A DNA stretch of 64,000 nucleotides from Desulfamplus magnetovallimortis (GCF_900170035.1 NZ_LT828549.1:13226-77225); one strand, 5' to 3'; positions 9,070 through 18,479 are shown, counted from the first letter of the stretch. The notes: generated by a model not told the origin, from the letters alone. Numbers and translations are program-made.

Positions 9070-11844
9070 ATGGATAACGAGAATATGAATATTATAATCA
9101 TCAACAATAAAAAATTGCCCTTTCAATCAGAGGAGACCATCCTTGAGGTTGCGCAACGCAATAACATTTTTATTCCCACCCTGTGCCATCTAAAAGGTAC
9201 CACTACAACCGGTGCGTGCCGGATATGCGTTGTGGAGGTAAAAGGCGCCCGAGATCTTCTCCCCTCCTGTGCCACACCCGCCGCTTCCGGAATGGTGGTA
9301 CACAGTGAATCTCCGGAGGTGATCAGAGCGAGGAAGGAGATCATCCGCCTGATGCTCTCATCCGGTAACCACAACTGTGCCATCCGGGACTTTACTCCGG
9401 ATGAGTGGACATCCTTTCACCTCAACGTACTCAAGGATGACAACCACAATGATCTTTGCCCGGTATGGGGCTCGTGCCAGCTCCAGGATCTGGCATACCG
9501 CTACCAGGTCACCACAAAAGCCATTCCGCCCTCTGCATCTAAATATCCCGTGGAAACTGTCAATCCCTTTATTATCCGGGATTTTTCAAGGTGTATCCTG
9601 TGTGGCAAATGTGTCCGGGCGTGCCGTGAAATCCAGGTGAACAATGCCATAGATTTCGGATACAGAGGCGCTTCCACAAAAATCGTGGCAGGTGCGGATG
9701 TGGCGCTCAAGGATTCCGACTGTGTCTTCTGCGGAGAGTGCGTACAGGTCTGCCCTGTGGGCGCCCTAATACCAAAAGAGATTTTTGGGAATAAAACACG
9801 ATTTAAAAAAACTGTAAAAGTGAGAACCACCTGTTCCTATTGCGGTGTGGGGTGTCAGATGGATCTCACGGTTCAGGATAATAAAATTGTTCAGATCAAC
9901 GGTGCCGAAGATGCAGAACCCAATCACGGCAGCCTTTGCGTCAAAGGACGTTACGGCTATGATTTTGTGGCATCACCGGAGCGGCTCACCACCCCGCTTA
10001 TCAAAAGAAACGGAAAATTTGAACCGTCAACCTGGGACGAGGCAATTACCCTTGTGGCAGGGAAGTTCATGGAGATCAAAGAGAAAGAGGGTTCCGACCG
10101 TATGGGGGTTCTCACATCCGCAAGGGTGACAAACGAGGAAAACTATATTGCCCAGAAATTTACCCGGGCAGTTCTTAAAACCAACAATATCGACCACTGT
10201 GCCCGTCTTTGCCACGCATCTACAGTTGCGGGGCTGGCGGCATCCTTTGGAAGCGGTGCAATGACAAACACCTTTGCAGATATTGAAACCTCGGATCTTA
10301 TTCTGGTGACCGGCTCCAACACAACCGAGACTCATCCGGTATTTTCAACCTTTATAAAGAGAGCTGCACTAAAGGGAAAAACCTTGATTGTGGTAGATCC
10401 CAGAAAAATCAAGCTGACGGAACATGCAGGAAAATGGCTCAGGCCGGAGCTGGGTACGGACATTGCCTGGATCAATGGGCTGATGCATGTGATCATGGAG
10501 GAGAATCTTCATGACAAGGCATTCATACAAGAGAGAACCGAAGGGTTTCAACAGATTGTTGAAACCGTGAAAAAATATACCCCTGCATATGTGGAGAGGA
10601 TTACAGGGATTCCTGCAAGCGATATAATCGAGACCGCCCGGCTCTTTGCAAAGGCCGACAAGGCGAGCATCTGCTATTGCATGGGCATCACCCAGCACAC
10701 CTGCGGTACTGACAACGTAAAATCCCTTGCCAACCTCTCCATGCTCTGCGGTCATCTTGGAAAAGCCGGTACAGGTGTCAATCCTCTGAGGGGGCAGAAC
10801 AATGTACAGGGAGCCTGTGATATGGGAGGGCTTCCCAATGTCTTTTCCGGTTACCGGAAGGTGGATGATCCCGATGCCCTTAAAAAACACGAAATCGCCT
10901 GGGGTACAGTGGGACTTTCCGGCAAGCCGGGTCTTACGGTGACAGAGATGATTCAAAAGGCAGAAGAGGGGGATTTGAAATCTTTATACATTATCGGAGA
11001 GAATCCATTGGTCTCAGATCCTGATCTCAACCATGCGGAAAAGGCTTTAAAAGCACTTGAGTTCCTTGTGGTTCAGGATATTTTTCTGACAGAAACGGCA
11101 CAGTTTGCTGATGTCGTACTACCATCCTTCTGTTTTGCAGAGAAAGAGGGTACCTTCACCAATACGGAACGGCGTGTACAACGGGTGAGAAAGGCAGTCG
11201 AAGCTCCAGGGTTTGCAAGACAGGACTGGCAGATCACATGTGAGATCGCTACGAAAATGGGCACACCGATTCACTATGAAAGTTCAGTTGAGATCTTTGA
11301 TGAGATGAGAGAGGTAACACCATCCTATGCAGGTATCACATGGGCAAGGCTTGAAAACGAAGCTATCCACTGGCCATGCCCAACCCGTGACCATCCTGGC
11401 ACCCCGATACTGCATACAACCCAATTCACAAGGGGTAAGGGACTGTTCCACGCCATCGAATATCAGCCACCGGCAGAAGTTCCAGATGCTGCCTATCCAT
11501 TCATGCTCACAACCGGAAGGGTGATTTATCATTACCATACCGGAACCATGACAATGAAATCCCTTGGATTGAATGAGATGTCGCCGGAATGCTTTGTGGA
11601 GATTTCATCCAATGATGCGGCAAAACTTAATATCAGTAATGGAGAGATGGTGAATATCTTCTCCAGAAGGGGAAAAATCAAGGCAAAGCTTGCGGTATCG
11701 ACAAAAGCTGTGGATGGCACCTTGTTTATACCCTTTCATTTTGCACAGGCCGCCGCCAACCGGCTTACCAACGCAAAGATTGATCCTGTGGCTAAAATAC
11801 CGGAGTTGAAGGTGTGTGCCGTCACAATAGGGAAAACAGCGTAA
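9070..11844 (+). CDS. fdhA: Formate dehydrogenase alpha subunit, NuoG-like N-terminus, Cys form
   Basis: This molybdopterin oxidoreductase has 924 residues from ATG 9070 (AAGGA upstream). An upstream in-frame TTG at 8992 would overlap mvhD and looks less likely. Order: plant-type [2Fe-2S] domain (CRICVVEV), a NuoG-type extra cluster region (CPVWGSCQLQ), two [4Fe-4S] motifs (CILCGKCVRAC, CVFCGECVQVCP), the proximal cluster motif CSYCGVGCQ, then the bis-MGD catalytic domain. The position that is selenocysteine in many formate dehydrogenases is Cys381 (CARLCHASTV, codon TGC), followed by His. There is no Tat signal, so the enzyme should be cytoplasmic. No flavin/NAD subunit is encoded nearby. 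Electrons probably leave through MvhD to the HdrA fusion. Confidence 0.9.
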   Translation: MDNENMNIIIINNKKLPFQSEETILEVAQRNNIFIPTLCHLKGTTTTGACRICVVEVKGARDLLPSCATPAASGMVVHSESPEVIRARKEIIRLMLSSGNHNCAIRDFTPDEWTSFHLNVLKDDNHNDLCPVWGSCQLQDLAYRYQVTTKAIPPSASKYPVETVNPFIIRDFSRCILCGKCVRACREIQVNNAIDFGYRGASTKIVAGADVALKDSDCVFCGECVQVCPVGALIPKEIFGNKTRFKKTVKVRTTCSYCGVGCQMDLTVQDNKIVQINGAEDAEPNHGSLCVKGRYGYDFVASPERLTTPLIKRNGKFEPSTWDEAITLVAGKFMEIKEKEGSDRMGVLTSARVTNEENYIAQKFTRAVLKTNNIDHCARLCHASTVAGLAASFGSGAMTNTFADIETSDLILVTGSNTTETHPVFSTFIKRAALKGKTLIVVDPRKIKLTEHAGKWLRPELGTDIAWINGLMHVIMEENLHDKAFIQERTEGFQQIVETVKKYTPAYVERITGIPASDIIETARLFAKADKASICYCMGITQHTCGTDNVKSLANLSMLCGHLGKAGTGVNPLRGQNNVQGACDMGGLPNVFSGYRKVDDPDALKKHEIAWGTVGLSGKPGLTVTEMIQKAEEGDLKSLYIIGENPLVSDPDLNHAEKALKALEFLVVQDIFLTETAQFADVVLPSFCFAEKEGTFTNTERRVQRVRKAVEAPGFARQDWQITCEIATKMGTPIHYESSVEIFDEMREVTPSYAGITWARLENEAIHWPCPTRDHPGTPILHTTQFTRGKGLFHAIEYQPPAEVPDAAYPFMLTTGRVIYHYHTGTMTMKSLGLNEMSPECFVEISSNDAAKLNISNGEMVNIFSRRGKIKAKLAVSTKAVDGTLFIPFHFAQAAANRLTNAKIDPVAKIPELKVCAVTIGKTA

Positions 11845-11854
11845 CCGATAACGT

Positions 11855-11901
11855 AAAGAGGCTTGAGACCTTTGCAAGTCAGGACTTTGAGCCTCTTTTT
11901 T
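11855..11901 (+). terminator. Likely terminator of the hdrA-mvhD-fdhA operon
   Basis: The arms AAAGAGGCT and AGCCTCTTT pair across a loop of about 26 bases and are followed by a T-rich run. It begins 10 bp after the fdhA stop codon. Confidence 0.6.
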
Positions 11902-11934
11902 ATATATTGCCACTTTAAAAAACAAATTATTTAT

Positions 11935-12043
11935 AAACTCAAGAGTCATGAGTTCTCAAAGCTGCCACCATATATTGTGGTTTTATTTACCTTAAAAACA
12001 CTTTTGGTGGTGGCTATTGAAAAAACTTATGACTGACGAGTTA
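11935..12043 (-). repeat. Dispersed palindromic repeat family D, copy 2
   Basis: This is the reverse-orientation counterpart of the 2862-2968 copy. Its ends are AACTCAAGAGTCATGAG and TTATGACTGACGAGTT, with interior CCACCATATATTGTGG. It ends just before the ribosome binding site of the DUF1573 gene. Confidence 0.8.
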
Positions 12044-12061
12044 TAAAGGAGAAATTGAATT

Positions 12062-13003
12062 ATGAATGGAGTTTTTAAGGCTTTTGTGTCTGTTTTTGTG
12101 AGTTTGATTTTTTGTCTGTGTGCGGTATCTCCTTGTTTAAGTACCGACACTGCTAACACCAGCGCAACCAAGGAAAGCAAAGATGCTGAAAAAGCACCTG
12201 CTGTTTTTTTCCCTGCACCTCGTTTTGAATTTGACCGGATGATCGAGGGCGAAGAGATTCTCCACGATTTTGTGATCATGAATAAAGGAACAGGTGTTCT
12301 TTTGGTTCAGAAGGTGAAGACCTCTTGTGGGTGTACCACTGTCTCTTATTCAAAGGAGATTCCTCCGGGTGGAGAGGGCATAATCTCCATGAAGGTGAAT
12401 ACCAGAGGGTATGGCGGAAGAAAACTGAGCAAAACCATCACTGTTATGACAAATGACATCATGACTCCCAACGTCACCCTTACGGTGTCGGGTATGATAG
12501 AAAATTTTGTCACCATAATCCCGCGGTTTTTGCGGCTTACCGGTAAAGCGGGGGAAACGGTTAAATCAGTTGTTAAAATTGTACCGGAAAGCAAATACCC
12601 ATTTTCAATTACAGGTATCAGCGCCCAGGACCGAACAAATATCAAATACGAACTCAATGAAAATACCGCCGATTCCGGAGAAAAAGAGTATGCAATTACG
12701 GTGGAGAATGTTAAGAAAGAAGCTGGCTCCTATTATGATGTACTGATATTGAAAACTGACAGCAAGATTCAGCCTGAAATAAAAATTAATGTAATGACAA
12801 AACTCATGGATGCTAATCTCTCTGCCAATACTTCTACAAATGCGCTCATGACAGGAGAAAAGATGGTTAATGAGTCCAATGGAAACAACAACGTAAATAA
12901 TTTTCTTGAAATCATTCAAAAAATGCAGAAACAGAACACAACCGGCATCAATAGTGATGAGACTTCCACTCATAGTGCAGCGTCAGTTCAGGATACTGAA
13001 TGA
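12062..13003 (+). CDS. Secreted DUF1573-domain protein
   Basis: This 313-residue protein starts with a hydrophobic signal peptide of about 27 residues. A DUF1573 Ig-like domain follows (EILHDFVIMNKGTGVL, then TSCGCT at about 87-92, then GGRKLSKTITVMTND). DUF1573 proteins are exported beta-sandwich proteins of unclear function. The strand after it (about 145-250) looks like a second beta-sandwich. The last 60 residues are Asn/Ser-rich and probably disordered. AAAGGAG lies ahead of the ATG. It is not obviously linked to its neighbours. Confidence 0.8.
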   Translation: MNGVFKAFVSVFVSLIFCLCAVSPCLSTDTANTSATKESKDAEKAPAVFFPAPRFEFDRMIEGEEILHDFVIMNKGTGVLLVQKVKTSCGCTTVSYSKEIPPGGEGIISMKVNTRGYGGRKLSKTITVMTNDIMTPNVTLTVSGMIENFVTIIPRFLRLTGKAGETVKSVVKIVPESKYPFSITGISAQDRTNIKYELNENTADSGEKEYAITVENVKKEAGSYYDVLILKTDSKIQPEIKINVMTKLMDANLSANTSTNALMTGEKMVNESNGNNNVNNFLEIIQKMQKQNTTGINSDETSTHSAASVQDTE

Positions 13004-13018
13004 GCTAAAGCGTTAAAA

Positions 13019-13194
13019 TACTCAAAATCGGCACCTATGAGCTTTTGAGCCTTGTCAATACTGTCTGAATCAGGATGCCCAGGATAAGCAGGATTTACAG
13101 GATAAAAATCCTGAGCATCCTATAAATCCTGCTTATCCTGATTCAGACAAATTCAATAAATGCCAAAAAGGCCAACAAGGTGTCATTTTGAGTA
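13019..13194. repeat. Dispersed palindromic repeat family A, copy 3
   Basis: Its left end is TACTCAAAATCGGCACC and its right end GGTGTCATTTTGAGTA, with the same inner GTCTGAATCAGGAT palindrome. Its right end contains the TTG codon that opens the longest frame of the following amidohydrolase. That TTG is therefore unlikely to be the real start. Confidence 0.9.
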
Positions 13195-13232
13195 AAATAA
13201 CACCGGGAGTAAAAAAAACGGGAACAGTGACA

Positions 13233-15008
13233 ATGGAAAACTTATGCGCCGACCTTATCCTTTTTAATGGAAAGATTCATACACTTGATCAAACCTGCCT
13301 TATAGATTCCAGTATAAGAAAAAGAGCTTTTTATTCCCGGGAGCAATGCTCCCAAGATTCAATTACCTGTCCAACAGCAGTTGCCATATACGGCAGAAGG
13401 ATTCGGGCTGTTGGGGATGACAGGACAATTCTTGCAATGTCAGGCACTGATACCCGAAAAATTGACCTTGAAAATCGCCTTGTGCTACCGGGATTTACAG
13501 ATACCCATTTTCATTTTTATGAGTGGGCACTTAATTATGACAATCTTGATCTGGCTAATTTAAAATCTTTTTCAGAACTGCAAAAAGCCATTGTTCAAAG
13601 AGCTGCTCTTTTGAAGCCTGGTCAATGGATTATTGGTCAGGGGTTCAATGAGTCAGACTGGCCGGAAAATCGAATGCCCCACAGAATCGATCTTGACATT
13701 GTTGCGCCTGACAATCCCGTATGTATCTGGCGTTGTGATCTTCATCTTGCTGTGGCAAACTCAATGGCACTCGGCCTTGCAGGTATTGGAAGTTTCTCTG
13801 AGCCTTCTGCCCTTGCTTCCGGTTTTTCCGGATCTTCCGATTATGTTATTGACAGGGATGAAAGCGGCATTCCCACAGGAGTTTTGAAAGAGCTTGCTCC
13901 CAATATGATAAAGCGTGTTATTCCTCCCCTTTCCGAAGCTCATCTTCTGAAAAACATGGAAAAGGCAATTGCCCATGCTCACTCCCTTGGTTTAACAGGT
14001 ATTCATGATGTTCGCCTGATGGGAGGAGCAGAAGGAGCCGATGCCCTTGGTGCATGGCAGACTCTGCGAAGTAGCGGCAAACTTAAAATTCGATGCCATG
14101 TGACACTGCCAGGAGATATGACGGATCATGCTGTAGCATTGGGATTGCGTACAGGATTTGGGGACGATTATCTCAGAGTCGGGCATTTGAAATTCTTTTC
14201 AGACGGCGGTATGGGGGCAAGGACAGCCTGGGTAACTGAAAAATATCTTGATGGTGAATTTGGCATGCCTTTAACTCCCATTGAGGATATCAGGGAAGCA
14301 GCCTTAAAAGCTGACAGAGCAGGACTTTCATGCATGGTTCATGCTGTCGGGGACAGAGCCTGCAGGGAGGTTATTCGTATGTTTGCAGATATTGAGAATG
14401 GAAACAGGCTTTTGAATAGACAAAGTCCCAATGGTATAGCTCATAAGCAGGAATCCGAAGCTGTATTGTTTCCCTCTCTGCATATCCCCCATCGCATTGA
14501 GCATGTGCAGATGATTCTTCCTGAAGATCTCAAGGCATTGTCTTTGCTTGAAAACATTGCTGTTTCGTGTCAGCCCAACAACATGAGTATTGATATCTCA
14601 ATGATTGAACAGTGCGCCGGAAAAAGGGGAAAGTATGCCTATGCCCTTAAAAGTATTCTTGAAACAGGGGTTCCAATGATGCTGAGTTCCGACGCTCCTG
14701 TGGCTGACCCCAACCCTTTTGCAGGAATTTACTCTGCTGTTACACGAAAACGTATGGATGGTACTCCTGAAGAAGGATGGTACCCCAGACAGGCTTTAAG
14801 TATTCTTGAGGCAGTAAAAGGCTACACCCTTACGCCTGCTATGGCAACAGGGCAGGGCGATAGGCTTGGCAGTATATCAAAAGGGAAACTTGCGGATATG
14901 GTAGTTCTTGATCAGGATATATTTAAATGTGTTCCTGAAAAGATTGCAAAAACAAAAGTTGATATAACTATTTTTGACGGGAATGTAGTATATACTCGCC
15001 ATGAATGA
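13233..15008 (+). CDS. Amidohydrolase family 3 protein (YtcJ-like)
   Basis: The protein is 591 residues from ATG 13233 (MENLCADLILFNGK), where the family's conserved N-terminus begins. The frame can be extended to a TTG inside a repeat, which was rejected. Motifs of the metal-dependent TIM-barrel amidohydrolases are present: DTHFHF near 90, MVHAVGDRA, RIEHVQM and LSSDAPVADPNP. A short insertion (KRAFYSREQCSQDS) near residue 30 interrupts the N-terminal beta domain. The usual reaction is hydrolysis of an amide or similar C-N bond, and the substrate is unknown. No signal peptide is present. Confidence 0.85.
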   Translation: MENLCADLILFNGKIHTLDQTCLIDSSIRKRAFYSREQCSQDSITCPTAVAIYGRRIRAVGDDRTILAMSGTDTRKIDLENRLVLPGFTDTHFHFYEWALNYDNLDLANLKSFSELQKAIVQRAALLKPGQWIIGQGFNESDWPENRMPHRIDLDIVAPDNPVCIWRCDLHLAVANSMALGLAGIGSFSEPSALASGFSGSSDYVIDRDESGIPTGVLKELAPNMIKRVIPPLSEAHLLKNMEKAIAHAHSLGLTGIHDVRLMGGAEGADALGAWQTLRSSGKLKIRCHVTLPGDMTDHAVALGLRTGFGDDYLRVGHLKFFSDGGMGARTAWVTEKYLDGEFGMPLTPIEDIREAALKADRAGLSCMVHAVGDRACREVIRMFADIENGNRLLNRQSPNGIAHKQESEAVLFPSLHIPHRIEHVQMILPEDLKALSLLENIAVSCQPNNMSIDISMIEQCAGKRGKYAYALKSILETGVPMMLSSDAPVADPNPFAGIYSAVTRKRMDGTPEEGWYPRQALSILEAVKGYTLTPAMATGQGDRLGSISKGKLADMVVLDQDIFKCVPEKIAKTKVDITIFDGNVVYTRHE

Positions 15009-15040
15009 TTTTATGAAGGACTCTTTTATAAGGGACTACG

Positions 15041-15068
15041 CTTTTTCCAGGACTCCGCCTGGAAAAAG
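15041..15068. other. Perfect hairpin after the amidohydrolase gene
   Basis: CTTTTTCCAGG pairs perfectly with CCTGGAAAAAG around a six-base loop. No T-run follows on the plus strand. It may act as a terminator or an RNA-stabilising hairpin, or be a small repeat. Confidence 0.5.
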
Positions 15069-15175
15069 TGGCTCCTGAGGGGCAATGATCGACAATTTCA
15101 TATCGACAAAACTTTCTCGATGGTGTGCAGATAAGCTCCTAAGCGGGCATGGCTGCGATTCAGTGTTTCTAAAGA

Positions 15176-15213
15176 TATGAATTTGTATCCATTTTCATGG
15201 TAAATAAGAATAG
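15176..15213 (-). repeat. Structured repeat family B, partial copy
   Basis: In reverse orientation it reads TTTACCATGAAAATGG followed by ATACAAATTCAT. This matches the first hairpin of family B but lacks the GGGGG-containing second half. It lies just upstream of the hemolysin III gene. Confidence 0.5.
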
Positions 15214-15248
15214 GGTGTGCACGAACAAAAAACAACAAGGAACTAACA

Positions 15249-15902
15249 ATGCAGGTGGAAAAGAACCAGAATAGATACAGCTTTGAGGAAGAGATTGCCA
15301 ATGTGGCAACCCATGGTGTAGGCATACTTTTGAGTATTACTGCCCTTGCTATACTGGTTGCTTTTTCTTCCCTGAATGGTGATGTCTGGCATATAACCAG
15401 TACCAGCATATATGGAACAACACTGATCCTGCTTTATACCGCATCCTCTCTTTACCATGGTATTCCTTACTCCAGGGCAAAGCAGCTGCTTCGCAGACTC
15501 GACCATGCCGCAATTTTTCTTCTAATTGCCGGCACATATACACCTTTCGTCCTGGTTAGCTTGCGTGGGAATTGGGGGTGGACTCTTTTTTGCCTGGTCT
15601 GGGGGATTTCCATTTTGGGCGTGGTTTTGGAAATTGTAAGCAAAAAGCGTTACAAGCGTCTTTCGTTAGGTTTATACTTGGGTTTAGGCTGGATTATCCT
15701 GATTGCTACTAAACCTATGTTGGATTCAGTGGAAGCGGGTGGTCTTATCCTTCTGCTTGGAGGCGGTCTTTGCTATTCTTTCGGAGTTATTTTCTATGTT
15801 TGGAAGAAGCTTGCCTATAACCATGCAATATGGCATCTGTTTGTTTTGGCCGGTAGTGTACTTCATTTTTTTTCAATATTATTTTATGTTGTAACATGCT
15901 GA
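15249..15902 (+). CDS. Hemolysin III family membrane protein
   Basis: The 217-residue protein has seven predicted membrane helices. Conserved features of the HlyIII/PAQR-like family are visible: NVATHGVG in helix 1, SSLYHG, RRLDHAAIFLLIAGTYTP, and NHAIWHLFVLAGSVLH near the C-terminus. The His and Asp residues at these points are the putative metal-binding set of the superfamily. AAGGA precedes the ATG. The physiological role in bacteria is uncertain, and the hemolysin name reflects one early report. Confidence 0.88.
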   Translation: MQVEKNQNRYSFEEEIANVATHGVGILLSITALAILVAFSSLNGDVWHITSTSIYGTTLILLYTASSLYHGIPYSRAKQLLRRLDHAAIFLLIAGTYTPFVLVSLRGNWGWTLFCLVWGISILGVVLEIVSKKRYKRLSLGLYLGLGWIILIATKPMLDSVEAGGLILLLGGGLCYSFGVIFYVWKKLAYNHAIWHLFVLAGSVLHFFSILFYVVTC

Positions 15903-16040
15903 AATTACTTATAGTGAGTTTGTCATTCCGGGTTTTTTACAGGCTCATCTATTTTGGGTACAGGTTTAAAATTTATCTCTGCTTTTTAAAAGGAACAGTG
16001 ATTTTGTGATCATTATTTCGTAACTATATGGCGTGTCACC

Positions 16041-17531
16041 ATGAATGATTCAATAAAGTCGGATAATTATCTGAATGCCGGAAAACTTGAAATTATTTAC
16101 CTTGAAGCTATTTTTGACAAATCTGCTGATGGGCTTTTGATATGCGACAGATTTGGAAGAATTCTCAAGATGAACAAAAGTGCTGAAAGGCTAAATGGAG
16201 TCAAAGCATCCGAGGTTCTGGGAAAAGATGTAAGAAGACTTGTCCAGGAGGGGCATATTGACAGATCTGCAACCCAGGAGGTTCTGGAGACAGGCCGCCA
16301 GGTAAGTGTTGTCCAGGCAACCCCTGGTTCAGACTATACGCTTCTTGTGACTGGAACTCCTGTTTTTGACAGCAAAAATGAAATTGAATATGTAGTTGTA
16401 AATGAGCGTGATATATCCCTTATTGAAAACATGCGGCAGGAGCTTGCAAGGGCACGCAGGGAGTCAGAAGAGATAAAAAGCCGGCTGACTGAACTTACAC
16501 TGCTGGAACTTAAGGAAAATGATATTGTTGCCCAGAGCAGCTCCATGAAACATACAATTGGACTTGCCCTAAAACTTGCCGGAATTGATGCTTCCAATAT
16601 CCTTATCCAGGGAGAGTCCGGAACAGGCAAGGGGTTGCTGGCAAAATTCATTCACAAGCATGGTCCGAGGAATAAAGAGCCTTTTATACAGATAAACTGC
16701 GCGGCTCTTCCGGAAAATCTTCTTGAGGCAGAACTCTTTGGATATGAAAGGGGCGCTTTTACAGGGGCAAGGGAGACAGGCAAACCCGGTCTTTTCCAGC
16801 TCTCTTCAGGGGGTACCCTTTTTCTGGATGAAATAGCAGAACTTACTCCGGCAATACAGGCAAAACTTCTCAAATGCCTTGATGACCACGAGATAATGCC
16901 CATAGGGGGCACAATGGCAAAAAAAGTTGACTGCTCAATAATTGCAGCCACCAACCGAAATCTTGAACAGAGAGTTCTTAAAAGGAAGTTCAGACTTGAT
17001 CTTCTTCATCGTTTAAACACCTTCACCATATCCATTCCCCCTTTAAGGGAGAGACCTGAAGATATTCTTGAACTTGTGGCCATAACTCTTAAAAAGTGCA
17101 ATAAACAATACAGTAGAAGGGCACATTTGGGACAGAGGGGATTTGAGGCTCTTAAAGCACACTCCTTTCCAGGCAATGTAAGAGAGCTTGTGAATATAAT
17201 CAAACAGGCGGTAGTTATGTCGGAACGAAGGGTTCTGGATGATTATATTATTCATACCATCACTCCGTTACCTAACCCTTTGACAGACACTTCAGGGAAT
17301 GCTTCAACATTGTCATTATCAGACTCCACGCCAATTAGCTCCCCATCTATTCCCAAAGGTGACAGCAGCTCTAAACTTCCGGAGAGACTTTTTGCTCTGG
17401 AGCATGAACTTCTAATGCAGGCAGCAGCTCAATGTCGTACCACCCGAGAGGCAGCCGTTTTTCTTGGAATCAGCCAGCCAAGTGTTGTTCGCAAGATGCA
17501 AAAGCATGATATTGTTATAAAAAATAGATAA
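16041..17531 (+). CDS. PAS-domain sigma54-dependent activator (EBP)
   Basis: This 496-residue protein has a PAS sensor at about 15-130, a linker helix, and an AAA+ domain with Walker A GESGTGKG (191-198). The sigma54-contacting loop GAFTGA is intact (238-243), as is Walker B LFLDE. A C-terminal helix-turn-helix (TREAAVFLGISQPSVVRK) is present. No receiver domain is seen, so it probably senses a small ligand or redox state directly. The divergent toxin-antitoxin pair separates it from a transporter operon that has a sigma54-type promoter and three upstream palindromes. That operon is its most likely target. Confidence 0.9.
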   Translation: MNDSIKSDNYLNAGKLEIIYLEAIFDKSADGLLICDRFGRILKMNKSAERLNGVKASEVLGKDVRRLVQEGHIDRSATQEVLETGRQVSVVQATPGSDYTLLVTGTPVFDSKNEIEYVVVNERDISLIENMRQELARARRESEEIKSRLTELTLLELKENDIVAQSSSMKHTIGLALKLAGIDASNILIQGESGTGKGLLAKFIHKHGPRNKEPFIQINCAALPENLLEAELFGYERGAFTGARETGKPGLFQLSSGGTLFLDEIAELTPAIQAKLLKCLDDHEIMPIGGTMAKKVDCSIIAATNRNLEQRVLKRKFRLDLLHRLNTFTISIPPLRERPEDILELVAITLKKCNKQYSRRAHLGQRGFEALKAHSFPGNVRELVNIIKQAVVMSERRVLDDYIIHTITPLPNPLTDTSGNASTLSLSDSTPISSPSIPKGDSSSKLPERLFALEHELLMQAAAQCRTTREAAVFLGISQPSVVRKMQKHDIVIKNR

Positions 17532-17574
17532 TCTGTGCAGCCGTATGAGATTATTTATTTAGTAGCGCACTGTC

Positions 17575-17970
17575 TTATATGAGTTCAAACAATTCATATT
17601 TTGAGGCTTTTTTATCAAATGTCAGCACAGAATCACATCCAACATATTTAGCTGAATGAGCTATTAGAAGATCAGAAAGATCACAGTTATTTTTTTGTGC
17701 TGAAAAACTCCATTCTTGCAGTACAGAGTGCTGTTCAAATTTTAAAATTGGCATTAGTAAAATATCACTTACAGCATCGAGTATATCATGACGTTGCACT
17801 TCATACACTGACTCCAACACCCATATGACTTCCAGCATGACAAGCAATGGAACAAAAAGCTCTTCTTTATCTGATTCAGCTTTTTTAAAAATTGAATAGA
17901 CTTTTTTAGCCTGTAGTTCGTCATCACCAGTTAAAAATCGAATTAAAATATTTGTATCAATAGCTTTCAT
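17575..17970 (-). CDS. PIN-domain toxin (VapC-like ribonuclease)
   Basis: The protein has 131 residues with the PIN acidic set visible: Asp near position 5 (AIDTNILIRF), Glu in LLVMLEVIWVLE, Asp in NNCDLSDLLIAH, and Asp in VLTFDKKA. PIN toxins cleave RNA. Its start codon overlaps the stop of the upstream antitoxin gene by 4 bp, so the two are translationally coupled. It converges tail-to-tail with the sigma54 activator gene. Confidence 0.88.
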   Translation of the reverse strand: MKAIDTNILIRFLTGDDELQAKKVYSIFKKAESDKEELFVPLLVMLEVIWVLESVYEVQRHDILDAVSDILLMPILKFEQHSVLQEWSFSAQKNNCDLSDLLIAHSAKYVGCDSVLTFDKKASKYELFELI

Positions 17971-18215
17971 TTGAATTTATTTTCCATTCGATTTTTAATA
18001 GCATCATTCATCACATCAATAGATACTGTTTTTTGATCTGATTTATGCAGCTTGCAAAAAATATCATCTACTTTTTTGGATATCGGCCTTATTGTCGCCT
18101 CTCTCTCTTTAGTCATAATGATTTCTATTTTATCACCAGTATTTATTCCCATGGCATTTCTTATTACTTTAGGAATAGTGACTTGTCCTTTTGTAGTAAT
18201 GGTAGCTAATGGCAT
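17967..18215 (-). CDS. AbrB/MazE-type antitoxin
   Basis: The protein has 82 residues with an N-terminal SpoVT-AbrB swapped-hairpin DNA-binding domain (ITTKGQVTIPKVIRNAMGI). The C-terminal tail should wrap the PIN toxin. GAAGGAAAG lies upstream of the ATG. It should repress its own promoter, and repeated TCTTACTTA boxes lie directly upstream. Confidence 0.9.
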   Translation of the reverse strand: MPLATITTKGQVTIPKVIRNAMGINTGDKIEIIMTKEREATIRPISKKVDDIFCKLHKSDQKTVSIDVMNDAIKNRMENKFK

Positions 18216-18234
18216 AATGCTTTCCTTCTTTGTT

Positions 18235-18286
18235 TCTTACTTAATTTAATATCTTACTTAATTTAATATCTTACTTATAGGTAAGA
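18235..18286 (-). promoter_or_regulatory. Putative operator of the toxin-antitoxin operon
   Basis: TCTTACTTA occurs three times at exact 17-bp intervals (18235, 18252, 18269). The last copy forms the inverted repeat TCTTACTTATAGGTAAGA. The position 20 bp upstream of the antitoxin start fits AbrB-family autoregulation. Confidence 0.6.
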
Positions 18287-18335
18287 TGTTTAAGAAAAGT
18301 TGTCAAGAATTTGTTGCAATAATGATATTTCTGAT

Positions 18336-18479
18336 TTGATTATGAATCAATTTGTTGTTCAAGATACTGATATTAATTTGATTTTTTAAAAAAAATTTTT
18401 GATTTGATATTGCATCAATAAAATTATTTAATAATTTAAGTATTTTGATTCGATATTATTTGATTTGATTGTGAATCAA
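18336..18479 (+). promoter_or_regulatory. Three palindromic activator sites upstream of the transporter operon
   Basis: TTGATTATGAATCAA lies at 18336-18350, TTGATATTGCATCAA at 18404-18418 and TTGATTGTGAATCAA at 18465-18479. All are 15 bp with TTGAT...ATCAA arms. They lie about 85-230 bp upstream of the sigma54 promoter element, the usual place for enhancer sites. The intervening DNA is very AT-rich. Binding by the activator encoded at 16041 is inferred. Confidence 0.6.

Noticed and set aside
10210-10212. Selenocysteine codon in the formate dehydrogenase
   Set aside because: The codon at the active-site position is TGC (Cys), not TGA, so no Sec insertion is needed.
13188-13232. TTG start for the amidohydrolase
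   Set aside because: It lies inside a dispersed family A repeat; the conserved N-terminus begins at ATG 13233.
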